This document shows positions 34,004 to 42,654 of a DNA stretch of 46,911 bases, piece by piece. The notes under the pieces were generated by a model. The model was given only the letters and a program-made list of their open reading frames with translations. It was not told the origin of the DNA and did not search any database. The number at the start of each line of letters is the position of its first letter. Position 1 is the first letter of the stretch. Source of the DNA: Baaleninema simplex PCC 7105 (GTDB taxonomy: Bacteria; Cyanobacteriota; Cyanobacteriia; Cyanobacteriales; Geitlerinemataceae); the NCBI RefSeq assembly GCF_000332355.1, contig NZ_KB235958.1, positions 2,992,239 through 3,039,149 on the forward strand, written 5' to 3'. The translations under genes were made by a program, and so were the position numbers.

Positions 34004-37000
34004 TTAAAGGATAGATTCTGACTCGGCCGTCGGAGACAGTAACCGTTCGAGGGTCTCTAGCAACAGTTTTAAACGCACGGGCTTAGGAATGTAATCGTCT
34101 GCACCAGCTTTGAGGCAGCGATCGCGATCGCCAGCCATCGCTAACGCCGTCAGTGCGACGATCGGCACGTCGGCGATATCGGCTTCGCCTCGGATGCGAG
34201 CGATCGCCTCCAATCCATCGACTAACGGCATTTGTACGTCCATCAAGATCGCGTCCGGTCGATGTTGTTTGGTTTTGCGAAAGGCGTCTAAACCGTTCTG
34301 GGCGATCGCCGTGCGGTAGCCGTTGGCGCAGAGGAAACTCACCAACATTTCAGCACTGGCTTTGTGGTCTTCAGCTAACAAAACCAAAGGTTTTTCAACA
34401 TCCGGTATAGAGGACGAGGAAGACAAAAGATTCTCGACGTCCTCTTCTTCGATCGCGCGTTGTCCTTGAGAAATTTGGGCGGGAATCCACACCGTAAAGC
34501 AACTTCCACCCCCGACGCGACTGTCGACCTCGATGCGACCGCCGTGAAGTTCCGTCAACCGCTTCACCAACGACAACCCCAGACCCGTTCCGCTGTAAGT
34601 GCGACACAGACGGCTATCGATCTGCACGAACGGCTCGAACAGGCGATCGCAATCTTCCGGGGCGATGCCGATTCCCGTATCGCTGACGGCAAAGACCGCG
34701 TAAAACTTATCGTCGGCGTCGGAACTCTCGCTTACCAACGAGACGTCCAAACTCACGCGACCGCCATCGGGAGTAAACTTCACGGCATTGCTGAGTAGGT
34801 TGACCAAAACCTGACGCATCCGTCGTTCGTCGATATCCAGCACCACCGAGTTGTCGCGCACTTCGAGATGGAGGTGGATGTTTTGTTTCGCTGCCATCTG
34901 TTTCACGAAACTGAGACTCGACTCGCACAGTGGTAATAGCGTCGTCGGCGATCGATGAAGTTCGAGGTGTCCGGCTTCGATCTTGGATAAGTCGAGGATG
35001 TCGTTAATTAATTCCAATAAATGCCGACCGCTGCGTTCGATGGTGCCGATCGCTTTGATTTCCCGGTCGTCCAACACCCCGTAAACTTGTTCTAACAAGC
35101 CTTCGGAAATGCCTAAAATCGCGTTGAGGGGCGTTCTCAGCTCGTGGCTCATGTTGGCGAGAAATTCGTCTTTGAGGCGGGTGGCTCGGGCGAGTTCGGC
35201 GTTGGTGCGCCGGAGCGTCTCTTCAAAGCCTTTGCGATCGGTAATGTCGAGAACGGTGCCTAAAAATCCCCACAACTGGCCGCTGGCATCGAAAATCGGT
35301 TCGCCGCGAGCAGAGAGATAGCCCAGTTCTCCCGTATCGCGGTAGAAGCGATACTCGACGGCAAACGATTGTTGGGCGGCCACAGCTTGTTCGACGGTGT
35401 CGCGGTGACGCGGGCGGTCGTCGGGGTGGATGCAGGCGTCTAACTCGGCGTAAGTGGGAGCGCCTCGGTGGAGATCGCGCTTGAAAATGCGGAAGGTTTC
35501 TTCAGACCACTCGATCTGGCCGGTGTCGAGGTGGTATTCCCAACTGCCCAAACAGGCGATGCGTTGGGCGCTCAGCAACCGCGCTCGGCTCTTGCGAAGT
35601 TGCACTTCGGCCGTTTTGCGATCGCTGATGTCGCTGATGCGAACCAAGTTAAACCGGGTTCCGGCCACTTCGATGGTTTTGGCGGCTAAATTACCCCAGA
35701 AGTAGCGACCGCGACAGGTTGCGTATTCGATTTCGCGACTCCAAAACCCCCGTTCTCGAATTTCGCGGGCGATGTCTCGAATTTCTTCGAGGGTAAAGGG
35801 ATGGCGCTGTAAGCTGTTGCCTTCGATACCCACGAGTTCCCATTTCGACTCGGCCTCGAACAGTTCTAAGGCGCGGCGGTTGCAATCGACGGTCAACAGC
35901 GAATCGGGATCGACGAGAAACAGGGCGTCGGTCGATTCGTTGAAAATTGCCTCTCGTAAGTCGCGGTTTTGGACTAAATCGAGTTCGACGTGCTTGCGCT
36001 CGGTGATGTCTTCTGCCACGCCAACGATGCGATCGATCTGGCCGGTTTCGTCGGTTACGGGAAAGGCGCGATCGCGAATCCAACGCAGTTGTCCGTCCGA
36101 TCGCACGATGCGATATTCTTCGTCGAGGGTTCCCCCGTTAAAGGATTTAAAAAGACCGAGAACGCGATCGCGATCGTCGGGGTGAATCGAAGCTTCCCAC
36201 GCTTCCTGAGTTTTGGGATATCCCGGCCCCCACAAACGCTCGTAAGACGGGCTGACGTACAGCAGTTCCTCGAATCCGGGGGTGACGATTGAAAAGACGT
36301 CCTCGATGGTTTCGGCCAGTTGCCGAAATTTGGCTTCGCTCTCTTTCAGTGCTGCGTCGGTCGCTTTGCGAGCCGTGATGTCGAAAAACATACCATCCCA
36401 CACGAGGGATCCGTCCGGTTGGCGTTCGGGTTCTGAGAGTCCTTGAATCCAAACGAGACGACCTGAAGGGGCGATAAAGCGTCCTTCCCAATGCCAACGG
36501 CTTCGAGTGCGAACCGAACGGTCGATCGAGATATCGAAGCTGGGGCGATCGTCGGGGTGAATCCGGTCGAACAACGTCCTCGCGTCGCGACAGACGCCTT
36601 CGGGGTCGAGTTCGAGCAGATCTCGCAGGCGATCGCTGACGTAGAGAAAGGTTTGCCTTCCCTCGAGATCGCGGACAAACTGATCAATGACTCCCGGTGC
36701 GTTGGCGGCAATGCGTTGAAACCGGGCTTCGCTGGCTTGCAGTGCCAGTTCGGCCTGTTTGCGGTCGGTAATGTCGGTATCGGTTCCCATCATCTTCAGG
36801 AGCGTTCCCGACGCGTCTCGCCACACTCGCCCCCGCACGAGAATCCATCGCAACGAGCCGTCTTTGTGAACCATGCGATGCTCGAGGACATACTCGGGGG
36901 TGCGTCCGTCGAAACAAGCGGTGGCGGCCTCCATGACCGCGTCGCGATCGTCGGGATAGACATACTGCACCCAGCGATCGATGTCGTTGGGGATTTCGTC

Positions 37001-39292
37001 GTCCTCGTACCCCAAAAGGGCTTTGACGTTGGGATCGAGGTAAAACTCGCCGGTTTGAAGGTTCCACTCCCAAATCCCCACTCGGGCGGCGCGGGTGGCT
37101 AAGGCATATCGCTGCTGGCTGGTTCGCAGGGCGTCTTCGGCGGCTTTGCGAGAGCTGATGTCGAGGGCGATGGCCAGAAACAGCGATGTTCCAGACTGTT
37201 CGATTTGCTGGAGGCGAACGTCGACGGGATAAGTACTGCTGTCAGCCCGTTGGTGGACGGTTTCAAAGATGAGTTGGGGGACGCAACCGTCGACCAGAGG
37301 GGCGACGTGCTGGCGAAACCGATCGCGGCTGAAATGGGGGGTGATGTCGAGAACGCTCGCCCGCGCCATCTCTTCGGCCGTGTAGCCCAGGTTTTGCAAC
37401 GCCCCGCGATTGACGTAACGAAATTGTAGGGTTTCGGCATCGATAATGTAAATTTCGTTGACACTGGCTTCGAGAACGTCGAGCAGTTGCGATCGCTCGG
37501 CGGTTTCGGCACGCAGTTGGGCGGTGCGCTGTTCGACTTGGCTCTCGAGGGTGCGGTTGAGGTCTTGTAAGGTCAGTTCGGCCTGTTTGCGATCGGTAAT
37601 ATCGGCGATCGCACCAATGAGTTTGACGGGCTGACCGTTTTCGCAGACGACGCGAGCGGTGGTTCTCACCCAGCGCGATCGCCCGGTCGCGGTGAGAAAG
37701 GGAACTTCGAGATCGTAACCCCGACCGCTTTCGAGGGCGAGGGCAAACGCTTCGCAGACGGTATCTCGAGCCTCGTCGGGATAGAATTCGAGCAATCGGT
37801 CGATATCGAGCAGGGGATGGGGGGAAACATCGCAGGGAAGTTCGTGAATGCGATACATTTCCTCGGTCCAGATGACTTTGCCCGCTCGCAGGTCGATCGA
37901 CCACCCTCCAACTCGACTGAGACGTTGGGTTTCTTGCAGGAGGGTTTCGTTCTGGCGCAGGCGTTCTTCGGCGTGTTTGCGATCGGTGATGTCCTCGAAG
38001 GTGCCTAAAATACCGATGATGTTTCCGTCGGGATCGAGCAGCGGGACTTTGTGGGTACGTATCCAGCGAGTTTGACGCGAGGACGCCTCGCCGCGACCTT
38101 CGACGATGGTAATGGGTTCTTCGAGGTGGAGTTTGTCCCGTCCCGAGGCCATGATTTCGAGGTCGTCAGCTCGGTAGAGGGGGGCTTCGCGATACCAGGG
38201 ACAGTCGAAGTCGCTCGCTCCGACGAGGTCGTCGGGATCGTCGCGTCCCGCGAGTTCGGCGAGTTTTCGGTTACATCCGAGAAAGCGACCGTCGCGATCT
38301 TTCCAAAAAATCGGTTGGGGGACGGTATCGAGAACGAGGCGCAAAAAGGCTTGGCTGTTGCGGGCGGCAGTTTGGGCGGCTCGGTGTTCGGTCAGATCTC
38401 GCACGATCGCCACACCGGCTTCGATGGGTTCGTTTTCGTCTCCGATGGGGACGACGCAGATGTTGTAGTGACGACAACCGAAGAAAAGGTCGTCGCAGGC
38501 TCGATCGCCCGCCAGGGCTTGACGGTACAGGGGTTCGATCGCCGCACAGGTGTCGGGGGGTAAGACGTCCCAGATCGTTTTTCCTTCGAGTTCGTCTTTT
38601 TGAAAGCCTCGGGTTTGACAGTTCCAACCGCCGACGGCTTGATAGCGCAAGTGGCGATCGAACAGGAGGACGGCACCCTCGGGAAAGTTATCGATGAGGG
38701 TACGCACTCGTTGCTGGCTGCGGTGCAAGCGCTCTTGGAGCTGGCGGTTGCGGGTTTCGAGGTCGCGCACGCGTTCGGCGCGATCGATGGCGGTGCTCAG
38801 GTGAACCGCGAAGTGGTGCAGGACGGCTCGCTCGGCGTCGTTCCATTGTCTCTGTTGAGGGCAGTTTCCGACCCGGATCGCTCCCCATTGGCGAGCGTCG
38901 GACCTGTGAAGGGGAACGGTGAGGTCGGTGTCTGCAATCTGGGGTTGGGGGAAGGCGGCAACGATGCGTGTGCTTCCGTCTGTGTCGTAACGCACGATCG
39001 CCACGCGATCGCCCTCGAGCCAATGCTGTATTTCTTCGACGGCTGCCTGTAAGATGTCTTCGAGTTCGAGCGATCGCCCCACGCGCAGCGCCATTTCTGC
39101 GGCGATCTGGGCGGGATCGGGAGGTGGCACACAGCGATCGTCGGTTTCGTTGCAACACCATGCTAAAGCATCGGCAACTCTTGCGAATTCCACAACGCGA
39201 CAGGGAGGTAGATGTTGTTGCACCCGTTGGTGACAGACGGTTCGAGTCTCAAGAGAGTTATCGATGAGTAGAACGGTAAGGGAATGAGTCAC
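34004..39292 (-). CDS. Giant hybrid histidine kinase: GAF, about nine PAS, HisKA, HATPase, receiver
   Basis: About 1762 residues from a GTG at 39292; the open frame runs 126 codons further, but that part looks like translated non-coding DNA. An N-terminal segment VTHSLTVLLIDNSLETRTVCHQ resembles the start of a degenerate receiver. A GAF domain (about 60-167) is followed by roughly nine PAS/PAC units to residue 1360, separated by repeated DITDRKQAE(L) linkers, for example LGYTAEEM, LGYEDDEI, WGPGYPKTQEAW. HisKA has the H-box FLANMSHELRTPLN near 1384, HATPase spans about 1480-1604 (VNLLSNAVKFTPDGG, DTGIGI, GTGLGL), and a C-terminal receiver (about 1634-1755) has LMDVQMP. There is no membrane segment, so the signal is intracellular. 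I see no GAF Cys for a bilin. Confidence 0.92.
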   Translation of the reverse strand: MTHSLTVLLIDNSLETRTVCHQRVQQHLPPCRVVEFARVADALAWCCNETDDRCVPPPDPAQIAAEMALRVGRSLELEDILQAAVEEIQHWLEGDRVAIVRYDTDGSTRIVAAFPQPQIADTDLTVPLHRSDARQWGAIRVGNCPQQRQWNDAERAVLHHFAVHLSTAIDRAERVRDLETRNRQLQERLHRSQQRVRTLIDNFPEGAVLLFDRHLRYQAVGGWNCQTRGFQKDELEGKTIWDVLPPDTCAAIEPLYRQALAGDRACDDLFFGCRHYNICVVPIGDENEPIEAGVAIVRDLTEHRAAQTAARNSQAFLRLVLDTVPQPIFWKDRDGRFLGCNRKLAELAGRDDPDDLVGASDFDCPWYREAPLYRADDLEIMASGRDKLHLEEPITIVEGRGEASSRQTRWIRTHKVPLLDPDGNIIGILGTFEDITDRKHAEERLRQNETLLQETQRLSRVGGWSIDLRAGKVIWTEEMYRIHELPCDVSPHPLLDIDRLLEFYPDEARDTVCEAFALALESGRGYDLEVPFLTATGRSRWVRTTARVVCENGQPVKLIGAIADITDRKQAELTLQDLNRTLESQVEQRTAQLRAETAERSQLLDVLEASVNEIYIIDAETLQFRYVNRGALQNLGYTAEEMARASVLDITPHFSRDRFRQHVAPLVDGCVPQLIFETVHQRADSSTYPVDVRLQQIEQSGTSLFLAIALDISSRKAAEDALRTSQQRYALATRAARVGIWEWNLQTGEFYLDPNVKALLGYEDDEIPNDIDRWVQYVYPDDRDAVMEAATACFDGRTPEYVLEHRMVHKDGSLRWILVRGRVWRDASGTLLKMMGTDTDITDRKQAELALQASEARFQRIAANAPGVIDQFVRDLEGRQTFLYVSDRLRDLLELDPEGVCRDARTLFDRIHPDDRPSFDISIDRSVRTRSRWHWEGRFIAPSGRLVWIQGLSEPERQPDGSLVWDGMFFDITARKATDAALKESEAKFRQLAETIEDVFSIVTPGFEELLYVSPSYERLWGPGYPKTQEAWEASIHPDDRDRVLGLFKSFNGGTLDEEYRIVRSDGQLRWIRDRAFPVTDETGQIDRIVGVAEDITERKHVELDLVQNRDLREAIFNESTDALFLVDPDSLLTVDCNRRALELFEAESKWELVGIEGNSLQRHPFTLEEIRDIAREIRERGFWSREIEYATCRGRYFWGNLAAKTIEVAGTRFNLVRISDISDRKTAEVQLRKSRARLLSAQRIACLGSWEYHLDTGQIEWSEETFRIFKRDLHRGAPTYAELDACIHPDDRPRHRDTVEQAVAAQQSFAVEYRFYRDTGELGYLSARGEPIFDASGQLWGFLGTVLDITDRKGFEETLRRTNAELARATRLKDEFLANMSHELRTPLNAILGISEGLLEQVYGVLDDREIKAIGTIERSGRHLLELINDILDLSKIEAGHLELHRSPTTLLPLCESSLSFVKQMAAKQNIHLHLEVRDNSVVLDIDERRMRQVLVNLLSNAVKFTPDGGRVSLDVSLVSESSDADDKFYAVFAVSDTGIGIAPEDCDRLFEPFVQIDSRLCRTYSGTGLGLSLVKRLTELHGGRIEVDSRVGGGSCFTVWIPAQISQGQRAIEEEDVENLLSSSSSIPDVEKPLVLLAEDHKASAEMLVSFLCANGYRTAIAQNGLDAFRKTKQHRPDAILMDVQMPLVDGLEAIARIRGEADIADVPIVALTALAMAGDRDRCLKAGADDYIPKPVRLKLLLETLERLLSPTAESESIL

Positions 39293-39897
39293 GGTTGTTT
39301 TCGGTTGCACCGGGTCGGTACGCTCGCAGAAGCAGTACGTAGCCCTTTCGCCACAGCAGGGAGCAGGTTGGAGAATCGGTGTGTGGAGAGGGAAAGTCGA
39401 GCCACGGGAATTCCTTCGCCGAAGCCGTTCGTCCTGGGATCTCGCTTGGGGGGTGAGGGCGTGCGAACAAAACGAGTCGTTTTCGCGCGAGGCACGAACG
39501 TTTTTCGCAGCCTGGGGTTTCTGGGATCGCTCGGGACGCAAACGGAGAGCGAGGGAATTGAGGTCGCTCGCGTCGAATTTAGGAGGGGTGAGAAGACCTC
39601 TCCAAAGTCCTAAAAGTTTTCCTTTTCTGTGATAGCACGCAAATCGAAAATTAGCTGTGTTTAAAATCAATGCAGAAATGTCGATTTTATGGCTTCACTC
39701 TGCAATTTTTATAGCGATCGCTACAGTTTTTTACGCCAGTTGCACTCGATTCTTTTTGCGATCGGTCTGATTTACTGTGAAAATACTTTCTAATTTTTTA
39801 GAAAACAGAGGCTCTGCTCGGCTCAGCTTAGATGAGATTGCGTTCTGCACTGACTGTGTGCGATCGCCGAGTCTATTGACTTTTATTTCGCAAAACT
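39293..39897. other. Non-coding region upstream of the giant kinase
   Basis: A 605-base gap. The open frame of the kinase continues to 39670 without family-like sequence. From 39600 the sequence is AT-rich (GTGTTTAAAATCAATG, TTTTTATAGCG) and probably holds its promoter. AAAACTTTAAGTTTT at 39893-39907 is a short AT palindrome at the end of the zinc ATPase gene. I see no gene. Confidence 0.5.
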
Positions 39898-40692
39898 TTA
39901 AGTTTTATCGGGGTTTTGACAGTCGTGACGATCGTGATGTTCGGGGAAGACGCGATGGGGAACGCCGTGCGCGATCAGATCGACGGGACATTGGTAGGTT
40001 TTTTCGAGCATTTCTGCCGAAATCTGCTTTTCTCCGTGGTAAAACAAGCGACGGTTGAGACAGCCGATCGTTTTCACGTAAGTTGAAACTGCACCGAGAT
40101 CGTGGGAGACCAACACGATGGGAATTGTTTCGTTGAGCTGGCGCAGCAGTTCGTAAACGTTCGTTTGCATTTTCGGATCGATGCTGGCAGTGGGTTCGTC
40201 GAGGAGCAACACCCGTGGCTCGCTGGCTAAGGCACGAGCGATGTAAACCCGCTGTCGTTGTCCGCCGGACAGTTCCCCGATGGGGGTGCGGACAAAGTCT
40301 AACATTTCTAATTGTTCTAAGGCGTGATCGACGATGTCATCGTCCTTGGCGTTATAGCGTTTGAGCAGTCGCCGCTTTCCGAGACGACCCATTCGTACGA
40401 CATCTCGCACGCGTACGGGAAACTCGCGATCGAAATCGATACCTTGCGGGACGTAGCCGATAAATCGACGCCCCTGTTTGACGGGACGGCCGAAGATCTC
40501 GACACGACCGCGCATCGGTGCGATCGATCCTAACAATACTTTTAAAAACGTCGTTTTGCCGCCGCCGTTGGGGCCGATAATGCCGATAAAATCTCCTGCT
40601 TCAACACTTAAGTTAATGTCTTCGAGAACGGGATCGCGATCGTATCCAGCCCAAAGATGACGTACTAAGATGGCAGGGGAAGACTCAGACAT
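39898..40692 (-). CDS. znuC: Zinc/manganese ABC transporter ATP-binding protein, ZnuC type
   Basis: 264 residues from MSESSPAILVRHLWAGYD at 40692; the frame is open 24 codons earlier. Walker A is GPNGGGKT (40-47), the signature is LSGGQRQRVYIARAL and Walker B is VLLLDEPTASID, followed by SHD. The C-terminus is His-rich (EHHDRHDC), which suits metal handling. The type is that of metal-ion importers for Zn2+ or Mn2+. It follows the zinc-binding lipoprotein at 40930, and the pair should form an importer with a permease (ZnuB) not found in this window. An STRR tract separates the two genes. Confidence 0.9.
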   Translation of the reverse strand: MSESSPAILVRHLWAGYDRDPVLEDINLSVEAGDFIGIIGPNGGGKTTFLKVLLGSIAPMRGRVEIFGRPVKQGRRFIGYVPQGIDFDREFPVRVRDVVRMGRLGKRRLLKRYNAKDDDIVDHALEQLEMLDFVRTPIGELSGGQRQRVYIARALASEPRVLLLDEPTASIDPKMQTNVYELLRQLNETIPIVLVSHDLGAVSTYVKTIGCLNRRLFYHGEKQISAEMLEKTYQCPVDLIAHGVPHRVFPEHHDRHDCQNPDKT

Positions 40693-40720
40693 TTTTGAGT
40701 TGATAATTGATAGTTTGATA

Positions 40721-40752
40721 GGGAACGGGGAACAGGGAACGGGGAACGGGGG
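40721..40752. repeat. GGGAACG/GGGAACA heptamer repeats
   Basis: Units GGGAACG, GGGAACA, GGGAACG, GGGAACG in tandem, an STRR-type repeat in the gap between the zinc-binding protein and ATPase genes. Confidence 0.75.
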
Positions 40753-40929
40753 GTAGTGCTGCACTCTAATAATGCTGGTCGGACACGATCCTTCTGTGGC
40801 CAGGATTTGAAAGCCAAAGTAGCATTACTCCTCATTGCTACCTGAATTTTAAAACCGAATATCTTCACTCTTGACTCTTCACTCTTACCTCTACACTGAA
40901 AGACGCTCCCCCACTCCCTCGATCTTCCT

Positions 40930-41913
40930 CTAATCAGTTCCCAAGACTTCCGAGAAGATTTGAGACACTTCGAGTAGGTTATCAGACCAATCGCGGGCGA
41001 GGGGAGTAATTGGTATTACTTCTCCGTCGATTTCGCGAGCGATGAGTTCGGCTGACTGGGTATTGAATTCGGGTTGGGTGAAGACAATTTTAATATTTTC
41101 AGCTTGGGCTTCGCTGACGAGTTCGGCCAGTTCGGCCGCACTCGGTTCTTGTCCTCCAACTTCGATGGGAACTTGTTCGAGATCGTAGTCTCGGGCAAAG
41201 TAGCCCCAGGACGGATGAAATACGATGAATTTTCGATTTTCGAGTCCGGCTAGATTGTCGCGAATTTGCGTGTCGAGTTTGTCGAGTTCTTCGAGAAAGT
41301 TAGCGAAGTTGGTGTCGTATTCGGCTCGGTTTTCGGGATCGAGTTGTGTGAGGGCGTCGTGGATATTTCGGGCTTGGATTTTAACGAGAGTGGGAGACAG
41401 CCAAACGTGAGGATCTAAGGTTTCGCCGTCCTGTGCGTCTTCGTGTTGGTGTTGGTGTTCGTCTGCGTCTTCGTGTTGGTGTTGGTGTTGGTGTTCGTCC
41501 TCGTGGTGGTGATGAGCTGCCATTTCCATTTTGTCGATGCCTTGGGTGGAATCGACGACGAGCATTTCGGAATTAGCACTTCGGATGCGTTCCATCCAGG
41601 CTCGTTCGTAAGGGACACCAATACTAATGTAGGCTTCGGCTTCGTTGAGGGCGCGGAGTTGTTCGGGGCGTGGCTCGTAGGTAGCCGGAGATGCGCCGGG
41701 TTGCACCATCACGTTTACGTTAACATTGTCCCCACCAATTTTTTCGACGAAGTACTCCTGCGGAACGATGCTGACGGTGATGTCGAGGGTGGTGTCGGGG
41801 GAGTTCTCGGGGGAGTTCTCGGGGGTCGTGTCGTTGGACGTCGGGACGTTGCTGCACCCGACGATCGCACTGAGTCCTAGGGATACAACGGCTGTGGGAA
41901 GAGATACCCTCAT
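40930..41913 (-). CDS. znuA: Zinc ABC transporter substrate-binding lipoprotein
   Basis: 327 residues. A signal peptide ends in a lipobox with C20 (LSAIVGCSN). The cluster A-I binding fold has metal-site histidines, among them DPHVWLSP and FHPSWGYF, plus a late Glu/Asp segment TQPEFN. Between residues 132 and 164 lies a His/Glu/Gln-rich loop built of HQHQHQHED units, typical of zinc rather than manganese binders; the DNA there repeats TGTTGGTGTTGG. The loop catches or senses zinc. The gene is preceded by a Zur/Fur-like operator at 41966 and followed by the ATPase gene. The start ATG at 41913 fits the signal peptide. Confidence 0.94.
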   Translation of the reverse strand: MRVSLPTAVVSLGLSAIVGCSNVPTSNDTTPENSPENSPDTTLDITVSIVPQEYFVEKIGGDNVNVNVMVQPGASPATYEPRPEQLRALNEAEAYISIGVPYERAWMERIRSANSEMLVVDSTQGIDKMEMAAHHHHEDEHQHQHQHEDADEHQHQHEDAQDGETLDPHVWLSPTLVKIQARNIHDALTQLDPENRAEYDTNFANFLEELDKLDTQIRDNLAGLENRKFIVFHPSWGYFARDYDLEQVPIEVGGQEPSAAELAELVSEAQAENIKIVFTQPEFNTQSAELIAREIDGEVIPITPLARDWSDNLLEVSQIFSEVLGTD

Positions 41914-41965
41914 CTAAGCTTTTCTCCTGTGGCCTGGCGATCGCGACCGACGCGATCGTCAGTTT

Positions 41966-41980
41966 TGATAACGATAATCA
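41966..41980 (-). promoter_or_regulatory. Zur/Fur-like operator upstream of znuA
   Basis: TGATAACGATAATCA (TGATTATCGTTATCA on the minus strand) is a 7-1-7 imperfect palindrome of the Fur/Zur type, 53 bases before the znuA start. Because it precedes a zinc importer, Zur repression by zinc is the likely regulation; the sequence alone does not exclude Fur. Confidence 0.7.
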
Positions 41981-42426
41981 TTTAAATAACATAGAATGCG
42001 GGTCTTGACTAGGGAGGTGGAGGGATTCTGGCAATTCCGAGGCTTGAATTGTGAAGGAAGTCTTCACGATCTGTACAAAAGTTGTAAAATTGCCGTTTCT
42101 GTGACGCTAGCTCTGCCCAAAACCCTCTTGTAACTGAATTATGAACTGTGGCTTCACAATAGGGGCGCGATCGCCAGAACGACTGATGGGTGAGGGGTGA
42201 AACCCTCTACTCAAATACAGTTTGTCAAAGGCGATCGCCGAAAAATCTGTGATTTTACCGAAATTTTAAAAATAACATTGCGATGCACTCAAATTGCTTA
42301 AGCAATTTCCGAAGTCTGTTTAAAAAACACTCGTTAAAGTTTTTGTAAAGTTCAGTGTTTTAACTCAAGACAGATTCACAAGAACTTCACTATATTAAAA
42401 CTGGAAAGGCGAAGAAATGAGTTCGA

Positions 42427-42458
42427 CTTCAAAAAAACACACCCAGGCTTTTTTGAAG
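42427..42458 (+). promoter_or_regulatory. Leader hairpin upstream of the CAP/RTX gene
   Basis: A perfect 10-base stem CTTCAAAAAA / TTTTTTGAAG with a 12-base loop. Its 3' arm contains a T run, so it could act as a terminator for anything transcribed from upstream or as an attenuator in a leader. It lies about 200 bases before the gene. Confidence 0.4.
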
Positions 42459-42654
42459 CTACGTTGTTCGATAAAATTACGATTTTCAATTTCTGGTTTT
42501 CATCGAAAGGCTTAAAATTGAAAATCTTCGTCCAGCTTGACAATATGAAAACCCAGACTCAAACACAACGAGAATACTTTTCGAGCCTTAAAATAATGGG
42601 TGTTCCTGCCAAAAAAAATATCGATCTTAAGTTTTTTTTAGGCGGAGCAAAATA

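Larger units (their letters stand above)
41914..42654. other. Long gap between znuA and the CAP/RTX gene
   Basis: A 741-base gap with the Zur-like site at 41966 and a hairpin at 42427-42458. The stretch 42280-42410 is AT-rich and probably holds the promoter of the CAP/RTX gene. Two small frames, 42417-42515 (32 codons) and 42464-42655 (63 codons, ending on the start codon of the next gene), lack recognisable sequence; the second could be a leader peptide but I cannot support it. Confidence 0.5.

Noticed and set aside
38480-39110. Phytochrome-like bilin-binding GAF in the giant kinase
   Set aside because: I could not find the Cys-His pair expected in bilin-binding GAF domains in the segment 60-167.
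39293-39670. N-terminal extension of the giant kinase
   Set aside because: The 126 extra residues are Arg/Ser/Pro-rich without any domain. The receiver-like and GAF regions begin after the GTG at 39292.
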